The notes below the pieces were generated by a model. That model was not told where the DNA came from and made no database searches. It saw nothing but the letters and a program-made list of their open reading frames with translations. This document shows, one piece after another, positions 50,758 to 60,142 of a stretch of DNA of 64,000 nucleotides. The translations under genes and the position numbers were made by a program. Origin of the DNA: Crocosphaera sp. UHCC 0190 (lineage in GTDB: Bacteria; Cyanobacteriota; Cyanobacteriia; Cyanobacteriales; Microcystaceae); the NCBI RefSeq assembly GCF_034932065.1, contig NZ_JAYGHP010000002.1:124001-188000 (forward strand), read 5' to 3'. The stretch's first letter is position 1. Every line of letters begins with the position of its first letter.

Positions 50758-50939
50758 CAAGTCTCATGGGTTCTATAGGGGTTCTGGTTGAAGCAGGGAG
50801 TAAACCTCAATGTGTCATGTTATGTCGCGTTGTATCAGTTTTATGTAGCAGTGAACAGCCATCCGATGAGGAATCGGGACTTGCTTCTCGTGAGGCGTTT
50901 TGCGTAACTTTCCTGTCAGGGATAAATAATATTAAGCCC

Positions 50940-51782
50940 CTACCGCTTGGTAACAGCTAATAAGCCTGATAATAAACTAAAAGCTAACAATCCTTTCGCC
51001 AGATTTGGTTCAGGAACCTCCGGTATCGGGGGATTTGGATCAACGGCTGCTTCGACAAATGTTATGGATGCGTCTACGGCAGTCGGGCCACTTAAGATTA
51101 GTTCAAAGGCACCCACATTAGCAAAATTTGCCCCACCAGAAAATCCGGCTAGAGTGGTAAAGTTGGCAAAATTATAAAAGGTTTTGGTGGGGGAACCACT
51201 AATAGCATTAAAAGTTTTGCTAAGAGTCGATGCACTATTGTTATCTGTATAGATATTAACTGTAATCTGTAAACCTTGGTCAGCCGATATTAATTCTAGG
51301 CCAATACTATCAAGTGCGCCCATCAAGGTAAAATCCCTGCCAACACCTCCATTATTTGTTCTTAACCCAGTGGTATTAATACCATTGGTAAAACTTTCAT
51401 TGACCCCATCCCAAACAACTCTTAATTTGGAGTCAACTCCATCCCCATTATTCCAGGATAAAGAACTAGATCCCATGTCGGCGAAAACCACACTGTCACT
51501 AACGTTAGGAGGATTACTATTCATCACGTCGAATAAAATTAATTCTCGATATTGCCCAACTACATTAGATTCTGAGTTAGGGCCGTTTTGATCTTGTGTG
51601 GGGAAGCCGGAGTCAGGATCTGTCGAAACAAATTGAAACCCGTCCACAGACTCGTCAAAACTGTCAAGAACTAAATTTATAGCTTGCGCTTTGCCTGAAT
51701 AGATTGTCATGGTGGCTAATAAGCCAACACCACAGTTAATTAATAGTTTAGAGGGAATGTTTACCCCATTCGTTGTTTTCAT
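50940..51782 (-). CDS. Secreted PEP-CTERM protein
   Basis: A 280-residue exported protein: signal peptide (about 1-34, ending GKAQA), a beta-rich Asn/Ser/Gly-rich body, and the tail EVPEPNLAKGLLAFSLLSGLLAVTKR, a PEP-CTERM signal for (cyano)exosortase sorting. The body motif SLSWNNGDGVDSKLRVVWDG recurs in the next gene upstream as TLSWSNPTGFNSRFNVVWDA, so the two are diverged tandem paralogues. Function is unknown; envelope or exopolysaccharide attachment is inferred from the tail. Confidence 0.83.
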   Translation of the reverse strand: MKTTNGVNIPSKLLINCGVGLLATMTIYSGKAQAINLVLDSFDESVDGFQFVSTDPDSGFPTQDQNGPNSESNVVGQYRELILFDVMNSNPPNVSDSVVFADMGSSSLSWNNGDGVDSKLRVVWDGVNESFTNGINTTGLRTNNGGVGRDFTLMGALDSIGLELISADQGLQITVNIYTDNNSASTLSKTFNAISGSPTKTFYNFANFTTLAGFSGGANFANVGAFELILSGPTAVDASITFVEAAVDPNPPIPEVPEPNLAKGLLAFSLLSGLLAVTKR

Positions 51783-51992
51783 ATTCTCCTATTTCCTTTG
51801 AAAGCAGTGACTAAATCAAAAAGTTAGATCTGATTGTTTAAAAATATATTTTCAGCCAAAAGGCAAGGAGTTCAATCGGGTTAAAACCCGTAAAAAGCGG
51901 TTTTTTGCATTTTTTCGTCAAGGTATCCTCTTTTGAAGAATCTCCCCTCAACTCGAAGGGTTAAGGGTAAGACTGCTCAGAAATTCACAAAC

Positions 51993-52784
51993 TTACCTTT
52001 GTTTCAATTTTTGCCGTTTGCCAGTAAGTCCGGCTAAGGTTGCTGCACTGGATAAAGCTAACAGGGAAACCACAGGTTCAGTTACGGGTGGGGGAGCATC
52101 GCGGGTGGTCAAGATCTCAAATCTCGCATCAATGGCGTTTGCTGTTCCATTGACGACTAATTCAATGGCTCCAATGGTATCCACAGCGAAATTGACACCA
52201 CCCCCTTCCGTAGCCATAAATTGAGAGAATTCAAAAGTAAAATCCGTAGGCGTTCCGTTTGGTACTATTCCGAGGTTAGCAATGGTCAATGCAGATTTTT
52301 TGCTACCTGAATACACATTAATGGTGGCTTGAGTACCCAAAATATCGATGAAGCTTGAGGTTAAAATAAAGGCATCGGCCGTCTTGAGACTAAGATTCAA
52401 GCCATTACGGTCAATCACATTGAAATTAGTGTCCGCGTCCCAGACAACATTGAACCTTGAGTTAAAGCCCGTGGGATTAGACCAAGATAGGGTTCCTGCA
52501 TTATTGGTGGGACTAACTGTTATAGTGCTTCCCGCTATAGGTGGACCAGTTCCAGCTGTCTTCGTTAGAGTTAAATCTCTGGTTCCCCCTACAGTGGCCA
52601 TTCCCAGTCCTGATGAGGACACCCCCACGGTTGTTCCGTTGGCGAGATTACGATTAAGAGTAAGACTGCCGTTGGTTGGCAGATCAAAGGTATCAATAAT
52701 GGTTGCTGCTTGAGCATTGCCCACACCCACGAGACTGGCTAAGGTTAGCCAACCCGTCATTCTTAAAGCACTCACACACTTCAT
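51993..52784 (-). CDS. Secreted protein with degenerate PEP-CTERM tail (VTEP)
   Basis: A 263-residue exported protein from ATG 52782-52784 (a GTG four codons upstream is possible). It has a signal peptide ending VGNAQA (about 27), a beta-rich body related to the 50940-51782 product, and a C-terminus VTEPVVSLLALSSAATLAGLTGKRQKLKQR. The layout is PEP-CTERM-like, but the Pro of the PEP triplet is Thr. It may still be sorted or may simply be membrane-tethered. The 210-bp gap to the next gene contains a CGGGTTAAAACCCG palindrome. Confidence 0.75.
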   Translation of the reverse strand: MKCVSALRMTGWLTLASLVGVGNAQAATIIDTFDLPTNGSLTLNRNLANGTTVGVSSSGLGMATVGGTRDLTLTKTAGTGPPIAGSTITVSPTNNAGTLSWSNPTGFNSRFNVVWDADTNFNVIDRNGLNLSLKTADAFILTSSFIDILGTQATINVYSGSKKSALTIANLGIVPNGTPTDFTFEFSQFMATEGGGVNFAVDTIGAIELVVNGTANAIDARFEILTTRDAPPPVTEPVVSLLALSSAATLAGLTGKRQKLKQR

Positions 52785-52964
52785 AATTATTGACACTGAT
52801 TAAAGTAATTTAGTATTGGGTAAAATCTGCTAACAGACACGGGTAAGTTTATCCCTATTTACTCAATGTTGTCAAGGGTAGAAAATATATAAAAAAATTT
52901 CCCTAAAATTCGACCGAAAGTCGCTAATTTTAGCAAGATTAGTTATTAATCCAACAGCCCTAAT

Positions 52965-55187
52965 TTAGTTAATAACATTAATATTCTGAATTAACCAGCG
53001 ATCGCCTTGACGAACTAAATCATAGCGAACTTGCAGATTATCATTATAGGCTCGGCCTTTTTGTCCTTGTTGATAGAATTGAGCGACTTCTTGAACATTC
53101 GCCTCTACTATTGCTTTGTTAGGATCATTCTTGTTGGCTTGAAAATCTTTAAATTTAACTTGATGCTGATAAGTCCAATAATTTTGATTTTGCTTGAGTT
53201 TTTCAGCGCGATCGCGCCATTGAGACAATAAAGGATTGACTAAAATTTTATTCAGGGCATCAAGATCGTGTTGTTTACCAAAAGCTTGAGCCTTGCTCGA
53301 TAGCCACATTTCCACTACCTGTGTTGCTCCTTCCGTTGTCAACATTCCTGTGGGGGTAGTAATTTGAGCATCAGCCGGGGGAATCTCAATCAGGGACTGA
53401 TGTAAGGATACCCCATACTGATCTTTTTCCAGAGCAGCTAAGGGAGAAGTCCCCTGATGGATAAATGCCACAGATAATCCAACTAGCCCTAAACCGCCCA
53501 AAACCGTGAGTCCCATTTTCGGACTGAAAGCGAGGGTGCGACGGGGTCTTCGCCGAGAAGGAGCATGGGGTTTGGTTGAAGGGTCTACCGTCCCAGTAGA
53601 GACAGGGGCCGAGGGCTTTAATGGGGGGGGTGGGGAAGGCTCAAGGTTGGTAGAAACCCTTGGCTCTTCATGGGCTTGTTGCTGATAATTGCGCTTGTAT
53701 TTACGACGACGGGCCGAACGAATATCAACGGGGGCTGTAGAGGGAGTTGGCATAGCTGGCATTGCGGCCGCTACTGCCGCACCACCCCCACTAACCATGA
53801 CCTGATTTTGTTGATAAACTGGATAAGCAATTGCAGCAGAGCGACTGCTGGCGGCCTTGCCTAAGACCCGATTTTGCGTCACACTTTGGGCCGCTGAGAC
53901 TTCCTTTTCCTGTTGTATTAAGGTGAGTTGTTCGAGATAGACTTGAACCTCTTGGTCAGCAAAATATTCTTTTAAAGAGGGTCGTTGCTTGGCTAAATCT
54001 CGGAAATGACTAAATACTTCCGTTTGTAACCAATGCTCTCCGTATAAGCAAAGTCCTGGCAACAAATCGGGAGAACCTTGAGAACAGTCCTGAATGTATT
54101 TTAAAGCTTGTTGATCCTGACACCGTTCTAGGGCTTGGGTGGCTGTCTGGGTTTGTCCCAATAATAAGCCACAAATAGCCTGCTCAATGGACACATCTTG
54201 ACGCTGTTCTAAGCCATCTAAAATGGTCTGTGCTTCCACCATTAAGGCGGGTTCTTTTTTGGCAAAACCACGGGCGATCAGGGCATATACCCCTAAATAA
54301 GCGGCTACGGATGAGGGACGTTGTGCTTCAGCGAGAAACAAATCCTGCTGTTCTTGGGCTGTCAGATAAGTCCGAATTTGTTGAATAAAGCGCAAAAAGT
54401 CATCAATCCCTAGACCTGAGCCATCATCCCCTCGACCATCAATCCCTTGTCGCTCTTGTAACATGGACTTGAGTAGTTCTATCCCTGTCTCACGGGCGGC
54501 TTTCTTGGTTTCCGGTTGGACTAATAATTCTAAAATGCGGTAGGGTCGCAATTTATCAAGTTCTGTCTGAATTTCGGATTGAAGGCCAGGAAAAAGGCTG
54601 TTTTTACCCAGTAAACTCAGTCCTTTAACGCCATAAACTGCCGCTTTGTCATATTTTTCTTGTTGCCATTGTTCCCGACTAATTTCTAAATAGGCCAGGG
54701 CAATGCTTAAAATTGTATCAGCCCGATTTTTGGCGGCCGTATCGGTTAATTCTAAGGTCAAAGAGGAGGAGGGCAAACTGTTGAGATAACGTTCCCCAAA
54801 TTTGATCACTAGCTCGTATTCTCCTAACTCTTGGAGAATTAAGAGGCTACCGGGTAACTGTTGCGGTTCAATTTCAATTCCTGACGCTTTGGCTGAGGAA
54901 CTTTCCTCTGTAGGCTCCGTCCCTGACCAGGAGAAACCTCCTTCGCTTACGGATTCATCAGACAACTGATCTTGGAGAAATTGCGCTTCATAGGCGGCTT
55001 TCTGGCCGGGATCGCAAAAAAGGCCATAGGCTTTATCTAGCAACTGCTTTCTCGCTTTGATCGCTGTTTGGCTATATTCCCGACGGGGTAATTGAACACT
55101 ACGATCTCGATAAGCTTGGCGAAGTTGCTCATCTGTGGCTTGGGGAAAAATTCCCAAAATTCTGTAGTAGTCGAGCGGTATGCGCAC
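52965..55187 (-). CDS. zipN: Cell division protein ZipN/Ftn2 (ARC6 homologue)
   Basis: The cyanobacterial ancestor of chloroplast ARC6, an FtsZ-tethering hub of the divisome. The 740-residue protein has a J-like N-terminus (MRIPLDYYRILGIFPQATDEQLRQAYRDR, 1-29), where the HPD triplet of active J-domains is absent. A long helical region, a disordered Pro-rich and basic stretch (about 480-550) and one membrane segment (about 556-579) follow. The C-terminal periplasmic IMS/DUF4101 domain (about 610-740) ends YDLVRQGDRWLIQNINVIN. The start is GTG at 55185-55187. It is divergent from pdhA. Confidence 0.93.
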   Translation of the reverse strand: MRIPLDYYRILGIFPQATDEQLRQAYRDRSVQLPRREYSQTAIKARKQLLDKAYGLFCDPGQKAAYEAQFLQDQLSDESVSEGGFSWSGTEPTEESSSAKASGIEIEPQQLPGSLLILQELGEYELVIKFGERYLNSLPSSSLTLELTDTAAKNRADTILSIALAYLEISREQWQQEKYDKAAVYGVKGLSLLGKNSLFPGLQSEIQTELDKLRPYRILELLVQPETKKAARETGIELLKSMLQERQGIDGRGDDGSGLGIDDFLRFIQQIRTYLTAQEQQDLFLAEAQRPSSVAAYLGVYALIARGFAKKEPALMVEAQTILDGLEQRQDVSIEQAICGLLLGQTQTATQALERCQDQQALKYIQDCSQGSPDLLPGLCLYGEHWLQTEVFSHFRDLAKQRPSLKEYFADQEVQVYLEQLTLIQQEKEVSAAQSVTQNRVLGKAASSRSAAIAYPVYQQNQVMVSGGGAAVAAAMPAMPTPSTAPVDIRSARRRKYKRNYQQQAHEEPRVSTNLEPSPPPPLKPSAPVSTGTVDPSTKPHAPSRRRPRRTLAFSPKMGLTVLGGLGLVGLSVAFIHQGTSPLAALEKDQYGVSLHQSLIEIPPADAQITTPTGMLTTEGATQVVEMWLSSKAQAFGKQHDLDALNKILVNPLLSQWRDRAEKLKQNQNYWTYQHQVKFKDFQANKNDPNKAIVEANVQEVAQFYQQGQKGRAYNDNLQVRYDLVRQGDRWLIQNINVIN

Positions 55188-55535
55188 GGTTGACTTCCTC
55201 AGAGCAGGGTGACTCAGTAGATTTGGGATTACAAGAGTGATGATAATTTACCATCGGACATTGGTTAGGGATTTTTGGCTGTCTTCGGGTAAAGACATTA
55301 GTTGGGAAAATTGTAACTTAAAGGTTCATTTTAGTAAAAGTTTTTTATTTATTTTCAATTCAATCGCTTTACTTGACGATGCCTATTCAGTTTAAACTGA
55401 AACTGGAGGTTATTGTTTTTTTTCTTTAAGCCTCTAGGATAGCTCACCTAAGTATATGATTGTAGCGGTATTTTTTCATCTTGGTTGGCTCTCCTTTTTG
55501 ACAGTTCAAATGTTCTTTATTATTGTTTAGTTTTT
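55188..55535. promoter_or_regulatory. Divergent zipN-pdhA promoter region with a 16-bp palindrome
   Basis: About 350 bp separate the divergent starts. The perfect palindrome TTCAGTTTAAACTGAA at 55386-55401 lies about 135 bp before pdhA and 200 bp before zipN. Its short arms and central TTTAAA look like a dimeric regulator site. The rest is T-rich and holds no ORF. Confidence 0.5.
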
Positions 55536-56567
55536 ATGGTTTCTGAACGTATTTTGCCTGAATTTAACACAACTGCTGTCCAAATTACCAAGGAGGAAGG
55601 CTTAATCCTCTACGAAGATATGACCCTAGGACGGCTGTTTGAGGATAAATGTGCTGAAATGTATTATCGAGGCCGAATGTTTGGCTTTGTCCACCTCTAC
55701 AATGGACAAGAAGCGGTTTCTACGGGCATTATTAAATCTTTACGTTCTGATGAAGATTATGTGTCGAGTACCTACCGAGATCACGTCCATGCTTTGAGTT
55801 GTGGGGTTCCCCCTCGTGAGGTGATGGCGGAGTTATTTGGTAAGGCCACAGGCTGTAGTAAAGGGCGCGGTGGTTCGATGCACTTATTCTCGGCAAAACA
55901 CCGTTTATTGGGGGGCTATGCTTTTGTGGCTGAAGGTATTCCGGTGGCTACGGGAGCAGCTTTTCAGAGTAAATATCGACGGGAAGTGATGGGGGATCAA
56001 AATGCGGATCAAGTGACGGCCTGTTTCTTTGGAGATGGGGCCAGCAATAATGGTCAATTTTTTGAATGTTTGAATATGGCCGCCCTTTGGAAGTTGCCGA
56101 TTATTTATGTGGTAGAAAATAATAAATGGGCGATCGGTATGGCTCATGATCGGGCAACCTCTCAACCGGAAATCTATAAAAAAGCTAGTGTCTTTAATAT
56201 GGTTGGGGTGGAAGTTGATGGGATGGATGTCTTAGCGGTGCGACAAGTGGCCCAAGAGGCTGTGGCCCGCGCCCGTGCTGGAGAAGGACCAACCTTGATC
56301 GAAGCCTTAACTTATCGTTTTCGCGGCCATTCTTTGGCTGATCCTGATGAAATGCGATCGCCGGATGAAAAAGAATTTTGGGGCAATAAAGATCCCATTC
56401 AACGATTAGCTAATTATTTGATAGAACATAATTTAGCGAATCAGGATGAATTAAAAGCGATTCAGCAAAAAGTTCAAGCCTCTGTTGATGATGCGGTTAA
56501 GTTTGCAGAGGAAAGTCCTGAACCCGATCCTAGTGAATTATATCGTTATGTTTTTGCTGAAGATTAA
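55536..56567 (+). CDS. pdhA: Pyruvate dehydrogenase E1 component, alpha subunit
   Basis: E1-alpha binds thiamine diphosphate and, with PdhB, decarboxylates pyruvate. From ATG 55536 the protein has 343 residues, the usual cyanobacterial length; a TTG 17 codons earlier adds an unlikely extension. Visible are [52 protein letters not shown], the ThDP motif [20 protein letters not shown] ending in ENN, and [14 protein letters not shown] with the conserved phosphorylation-loop region. It is a single gene; pdhB and E2 are elsewhere. A palindrome directly after the stop may terminate it. Confidence 0.96.
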   Translation: MVSERILPEFNTTAVQITKEEGLILYEDMTLGRLFEDKCAEMYYRGRMFGFVHLYNGQEAVSTGIIKSLRSDEDYVSSTYRDHVHALSCGVPPREVMAELFGKATGCSKGRGGSMHLFSAKHRLLGGYAFVAEGIPVATGAAFQSKYRREVMGDQNADQVTACFFGDGASNNGQFFECLNMAALWKLPIIYVVENNKWAIGMAHDRATSQPEIYKKASVFNMVGVEVDGMDVLAVRQVAQEAVARARAGEGPTLIEALTYRFRGHSLADPDEMRSPDEKEFWGNKDPIQRLANYLIEHNLANQDELKAIQQKVQASVDDAVKFAEESPEPDPSELYRYVFAED

Positions 56568-56569
56568 CC

Positions 56570-56594
56570 GTAGGGTGGGCATTGCCCACCCTAC
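56570..56594 (+). repeat. GGTGGGCA-family palindrome after pdhA
   Basis: GTAGGGTGGGCA and its exact inverse flank a single T, two bases after the pdhA stop. It is the most complete copy of the family also seen at 35311-35330 and 36480-36503. A short T-run (CTTTTAGTTTT) follows, so termination of pdhA is likely. Confidence 0.8.
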
Positions 56595-56609
56595 CTTTTA
56601 GTTTTAACT

Positions 56610-56640
56610 AGCTATCAGCTATCAGCTATCAGCTATCAGC
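56610..56640. repeat. Heptamer tandem repeat (AGCTATC)4
   Basis: Four copies of AGCTATC in tandem plus a partial unit. A degenerate set of CTGATTG/CTGACTG units follows at about 56706-56732. These are short tandemly repeated sequences of the cyanobacterial type, in the gap between pdhA and miaE. Confidence 0.82.
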
Positions 56641-56737
56641 CTAAAATTTTGTTTATAGGTAATGGTATCTGAAAGCTTGGGTTTAAATCCCCTTGTCTTT
56701 AAAGCTGACTACTGATTGCTGACTGCTGATTGCTTTT

Positions 56738-57334
56738 TTAACTATGAATTCTTGGTTGAGGATGTAAAGTGGCTAAAATTTCACTTTCAATGATTGATAA
56801 TTCATCAAGTCTTGTTTGTACTAAATCTCGATCATAATAAGTATCTGCTAATACCCAATAAATGCCATAATGTCGCGCTTCTGATGCCATTAAACTGCGG
56901 TAAAATTTAGCTAAATTGTCATCAGGACAATGTTTACCTAATAGTCCTAATCTTTCGTGGGATCTCGCTTCTATTAAGGCAGCAACTAACAGAGAATCTA
57001 ACAATCTTTCGGGTTCTTGGTTTCTCATTGCGCCCCTTAATTTTGCTCCATAGGGAGGGGAAGAAATGGGGCCTAGGGGAATATTTCTCTGTTCTAACCA
57101 TTGATTAACTTGTTCAAAATGTTCTAATTCTTCTTGGGCAATAACGGTTAATTTTCTGACTAAAACCGTATTAGAAGAATAACGAAACATCAAATTTAAG
57201 GCAACACCTGCGGCTTTTCTTTCACAATGGGAATGATCTAATAAAATTACATCTAAATTATTAATTGCTTGTTCGATCCAAGCTTCTTGAGTAGGGGTTT
57301 TTAAGATACTAATTTTTGTTTTTTCTGTTAGCAT
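56738..57334 (-). CDS. miaE: tRNA-(ms2io6A37) hydroxylase MiaE
   Basis: MiaE hydroxylates the isopentenyl group of ms2i6A37 in tRNA with O2 at a diiron site. The 198-residue ferritin-like protein has the ligand helices LLDHSHCERKAAGVALNL, IAQEELEHFEQVNQWL, LIEARSHERLGLLGKH and LMASEARHYGIYWVLAD, with the expected Glu and ExxH ligands. Length is normal. It is transcribed towards the repeats after pdhA, convergent with pdhA. Confidence 0.92.
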   Translation of the reverse strand: MLTEKTKISILKTPTQEAWIEQAINNLDVILLDHSHCERKAAGVALNLMFRYSSNTVLVRKLTVIAQEELEHFEQVNQWLEQRNIPLGPISSPPYGAKLRGAMRNQEPERLLDSLLVAALIEARSHERLGLLGKHCPDDNLAKFYRSLMASEARHYGIYWVLADTYYDRDLVQTRLDELSIIESEILATLHPQPRIHS

Positions 57335-57445
57335 AATTCATTTTTCAAGACAAAATATTGGTAATATAGGAAAAATCAATATCCTATTGTGAATTTTATC
57401 AAAAGGATTGGGAATACTACTAATATAATTAATTTTCATTTTTCT

Positions 57446-57820
57446 ATGACAAGTCAACTTCATGACAAGGCGTTACGATACCTCCGTAATGCTTTAAATA
57501 ACCCTAATGCTAACTTTCGAGACGGACAGTGGGAAGCTATTTCAGACTTAGTGCAGAATCGTTCTCGTTTGTTAGTCGTTCAAAGGACAGGATGGGGACA
57601 ATTAGTCAAACAGGGAAAATATGAAACTAATCATTTTGATGATCAATTAGTAGAAGCAATGGCAGAAATGATTCAACGCTGGAACCCTGAACCCAAACCC
57701 ACTTGGATAACTTGTATTCCTTCTCTCAATCGTCCCCATTTAGTCCCAAATTTTGCCCAAAAACTGGCTAATCGCTTACAAATCCCTTTTATTCCAGTGG
57801 TTAGCAAAATCAAAAATTAA
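57446..57820 (+). pseudogene. Internally deleted RecQ-like helicase / phosphoribosyltransferase gene
   Basis: From ATG 57446 the first 46 residues match the start of a RecQ-like DEAD/DEAH helicase: LRNALNNPNANFRDGQWEAI (14-33) and LLVVQRTGWG, the beginning of the Walker A region. The next residues, QLVKQGKYETNHFDDQLVEAM and PTWITCIPSLNRPHLVPNFA, belong to the C-terminal phosphoribosyltransferase-like domain of such proteins. The helicase core and most of Walker A are missing, and the frame stops after PFIPVVSKIKN. Intact relatives have roughly 700 residues. It is a deletion remnant, probably non-functional as a helicase. Confidence 0.75.
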
Positions 57821-58533
57821 ATATAGGTAAATTAGATTCTAACCGATTAGTTGCATTGCTACAAAGAGGTGGTTTATTAGCTTTAACGGTTGAAAAATGG
57901 TTCAATCAAGGTTTATGGGTCATCAGTCGTGCTGATAGTAACTATCCTCAAAGATTAAAACAACAATTGAAAAGCTTAGCTCCTCCTATTTTATATGGGA
58001 TTGGTAATCAAGATTTATTATTAAAAGGAGGGTTAGCTGTTGTGGGTTCTCGTAATGTTGATCAAGAAGGATTAGACTATACTTATCGAATAGTAGAAAC
58101 CTGTGCAGAACAAAAGATTCAAGTGATTTCAGGCGGTGCAAAAGGGGTTGATCAAGCTTCGATGTTAGGAACATTAAAAGCAGGAGGGACAGCAATTGGC
58201 ATATTAGCAAATAACTTACTTAAAGCATCTGTTAATGGCCAATATCGTCCTAGTATTAAAGAAGGAAAATTGACCTTAATTTCTGCGGTTGATCCTAACG
58301 CTTCTTTTCATGTTGGTAACGCTATGGGACGCAATAAATATATCTATGCTTTGGCTAATTATGGGTTAGTTATTAGTGCTGACCATAACACAGGTGGAAC
58401 ATGGGCAGGAGCAACAGAAGCTTTAAATATAATTAAGAATGTACCTGTTTTGGTGCGAATGCAGGGAGCAATACCAGAAGGAAATCAAGAGTTATCAAAC
58501 AGACTGAAAATAAACAAGTTATTTATAAATTAA
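57821..58533 (+). pseudogene. DprA/Smf-like gene, 5' end lost
   Basis: The frame is open upstream of the TTG at 57856 and codes GKLDSNRLVALLQRGGLLALTVEKW, then continues in the DprA-like Rossmann domain: GLAVVGSRNVDQEGLDYTYRI, VISGGAKGVDQASMLGTL, HVGNAMGRNKYIYALANYGLVIS and GGTWAGATEAL. Relatives have about 100 further N-terminal residues, which are missing. The best start would be TTG 57856 (225 residues). The core may still fold and bind single-stranded DNA, but the lack of a normal start suggests decay. It follows directly on the deleted helicase gene, its usual partner as I recall. Confidence 0.7.
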
Positions 58534-58580
58534 ATGAGATATAATTCAAATAATCTATAGATAAAGATGATGGTAAATTG

Positions 58581-59864
58581 TTAATATTTTAACCCTAATT
58601 CTCCCTGGAGAAAATCAATAAATTGTCTAGCACTTCTTCCAGATCTACCATTATGTTTAGTTGCCCATTGTTTCGCCCTAAATTCTAAATCTTCTGGGGG
58701 TAAATTTAGATTTGCTTCTGTTGCTAAATGATGGACAATTTTGAGATAAGTTTCTTGATTTGCAGGTTCAAAAGTTAAGGTTAAACCAAAGCGATCGCTA
58801 AAGGATAATTTCTCTTGTACGGTATCCCAATTATGAATTTCATCAGCATCACTGGGACGAGGACGATCATCAAAAAATTCCCTAATTAAATGTCTTCTAT
58901 TTGATGTTGCATAAACGATAACATTTTTTGCTCTCGCGGTAACACTTCCTTCTAAAACTACCTTTAAAGCTTTAAAAGAATCGTCATCTTCTTCAAAGGA
59001 TAAATCATCAACAAAGATAATAAACTTTTGTGGAACATTTCTTAATTTATCGACAATTAACGGTAAATTGTATAACTGAGATTTATTGACTTCTACTAAT
59101 CTTAATCCTTGGGAACTATACTGATTTAATAAACCTTTAACTAGGGAAGATTTACCCGATCCACGACTACCATATAATAAGACATGAAGAGCCGTATAAC
59201 CAGAAAGTAGAATTTCTGTATTTTTGATCAAGGTTGCTTTTTGTGCTTCATAACCGACAATTTCAGTTAATTTAATGGGATCAGGATTAGCAATACCCAT
59301 TAATTGATTATCTTGCCATTGTAATGCTTTATATTGAGCAAAAATTCCTGTCCCATGTTGACGGTAATAATTAGCTAATTCTTCTAAGCAATTTTCCCAA
59401 AGCTCTTGTTTATGTAAAAAAGTATTGTCTTTATTCTCAAATTGGACAATAAAGGGAGAAAAAGGAACTTTTGCGGCTTCTTTTACCCATTGGCTAACGG
59501 CTTCTAAGGGAAGATTATATAAAGTGTTTAAAATACTTAAATCATGTTCAGTGGCCTCAATTAAAGACTTTGGTACATTAGATAAAAAATCAGATTGAAC
59601 TTGTTGACTAAAAGGATTATTATCGACTAAAATTCTTTTAACAAGATAATCTTGCCAACTAATGCCTTGAGATGCCAAGGTTTTAAACCAATGACTATAG
59701 GCCGTCAAACAGTTAAAATTAATGGTATCTGGAACACGATTATAAATAGAATTTAAAAGTTTAAGAAATGCTTGACCAATTTCATCCTCAAAAATGGATT
59801 GGTACAAAAGTAAAGAGGCAATTTCTTGATGAATGAGGTAATAATAGTTTAAGTCTTGATTCAT
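58581..59864 (-). CDS. DUF815 family AAA+ ATPase
   Basis: A 427-residue ATPase of the DUF815 family. The first 190 residues are helical and specific to the family; the AAA+ core has Walker A LYGSRGSGKSSLVKGLL (about 231-247), Walker B KFIIFVDDLSF, a sensor region VIVYATSNRRHLIREFF and the signature SFSDRFGLTLTFEPANQETY. Substrate and role are unknown; the family is present across bacteria and in cyanobacteria. Start ATG at 59864. It converges with the DprA-like remnant; no functional link is evident. Confidence 0.88.
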   Translation of the reverse strand: MNQDLNYYYLIHQEIASLLLYQSIFEDEIGQAFLKLLNSIYNRVPDTINFNCLTAYSHWFKTLASQGISWQDYLVKRILVDNNPFSQQVQSDFLSNVPKSLIEATEHDLSILNTLYNLPLEAVSQWVKEAAKVPFSPFIVQFENKDNTFLHKQELWENCLEELANYYRQHGTGIFAQYKALQWQDNQLMGIANPDPIKLTEIVGYEAQKATLIKNTEILLSGYTALHVLLYGSRGSGKSSLVKGLLNQYSSQGLRLVEVNKSQLYNLPLIVDKLRNVPQKFIIFVDDLSFEEDDDSFKALKVVLEGSVTARAKNVIVYATSNRRHLIREFFDDRPRPSDADEIHNWDTVQEKLSFSDRFGLTLTFEPANQETYLKIVHHLATEANLNLPPEDLEFRAKQWATKHNGRSGRSARQFIDFLQGELGLKY

Positions 59865-59959
59865 GTTTTCAGGAAATACTTATTCTTAAGATGACTCAGT
59901 ATAGGACAAAAAATAGGAAAAAATGTTGATCGATTGATAACCATTGACCTTAACGCTCG

Positions 59960-60005
59960 TAGTAAGCCCTAAAGGGCTTATCATAGGGCTAAAGCCCCGA
60001 CTACG
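59960..60005. repeat. Dispersed repeat GTAGTAAGCCCTAAAGGGC type
   Basis: An interval beginning GTAGTAAGCCCTAAAGGGCT and ending in GGGCTAAAGCCCCGACTAC. It contains two short hairpins (AGCCCTAAAGGGCT and GGGCTAAAGCCC) and outer GTAGT/ACTAC arms. This is a type I know to be widespread in cyanobacterial intergenic regions. Confidence 0.78.
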
Positions 60006-60142
60006 AACTTAATAATCTATTGCCTCATTTTAACTGTATTAATCCACTACAGTGAAATCGGAGAACTTTTTTACATAATCACCAGGATCAGGCATAATTG
60101 TAAAGAAATAATACAGTTAAGAAAAATTCAGATAGGGGTAGA

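Noticed and set aside
50748-50960. 70-codon plus-strand frame after crtB
   Set aside because: It starts inside the hairpin repeat, has no recognisable domain and runs into the convergent PEP-CTERM gene; probably chance.
51878-51915. CGGGTTAAAACCCG palindrome near a T-rich run as a terminator
   Set aside because: The T-rich side lies on the plus strand while both flanking genes are on the minus strand, so it does not fit either gene's 3' end.
55485-55535. N-terminal extension of pdhA from a TTG codon
   Set aside because: The extra 17 residues are unlike the family, and ATG 55536 gives the normal length.
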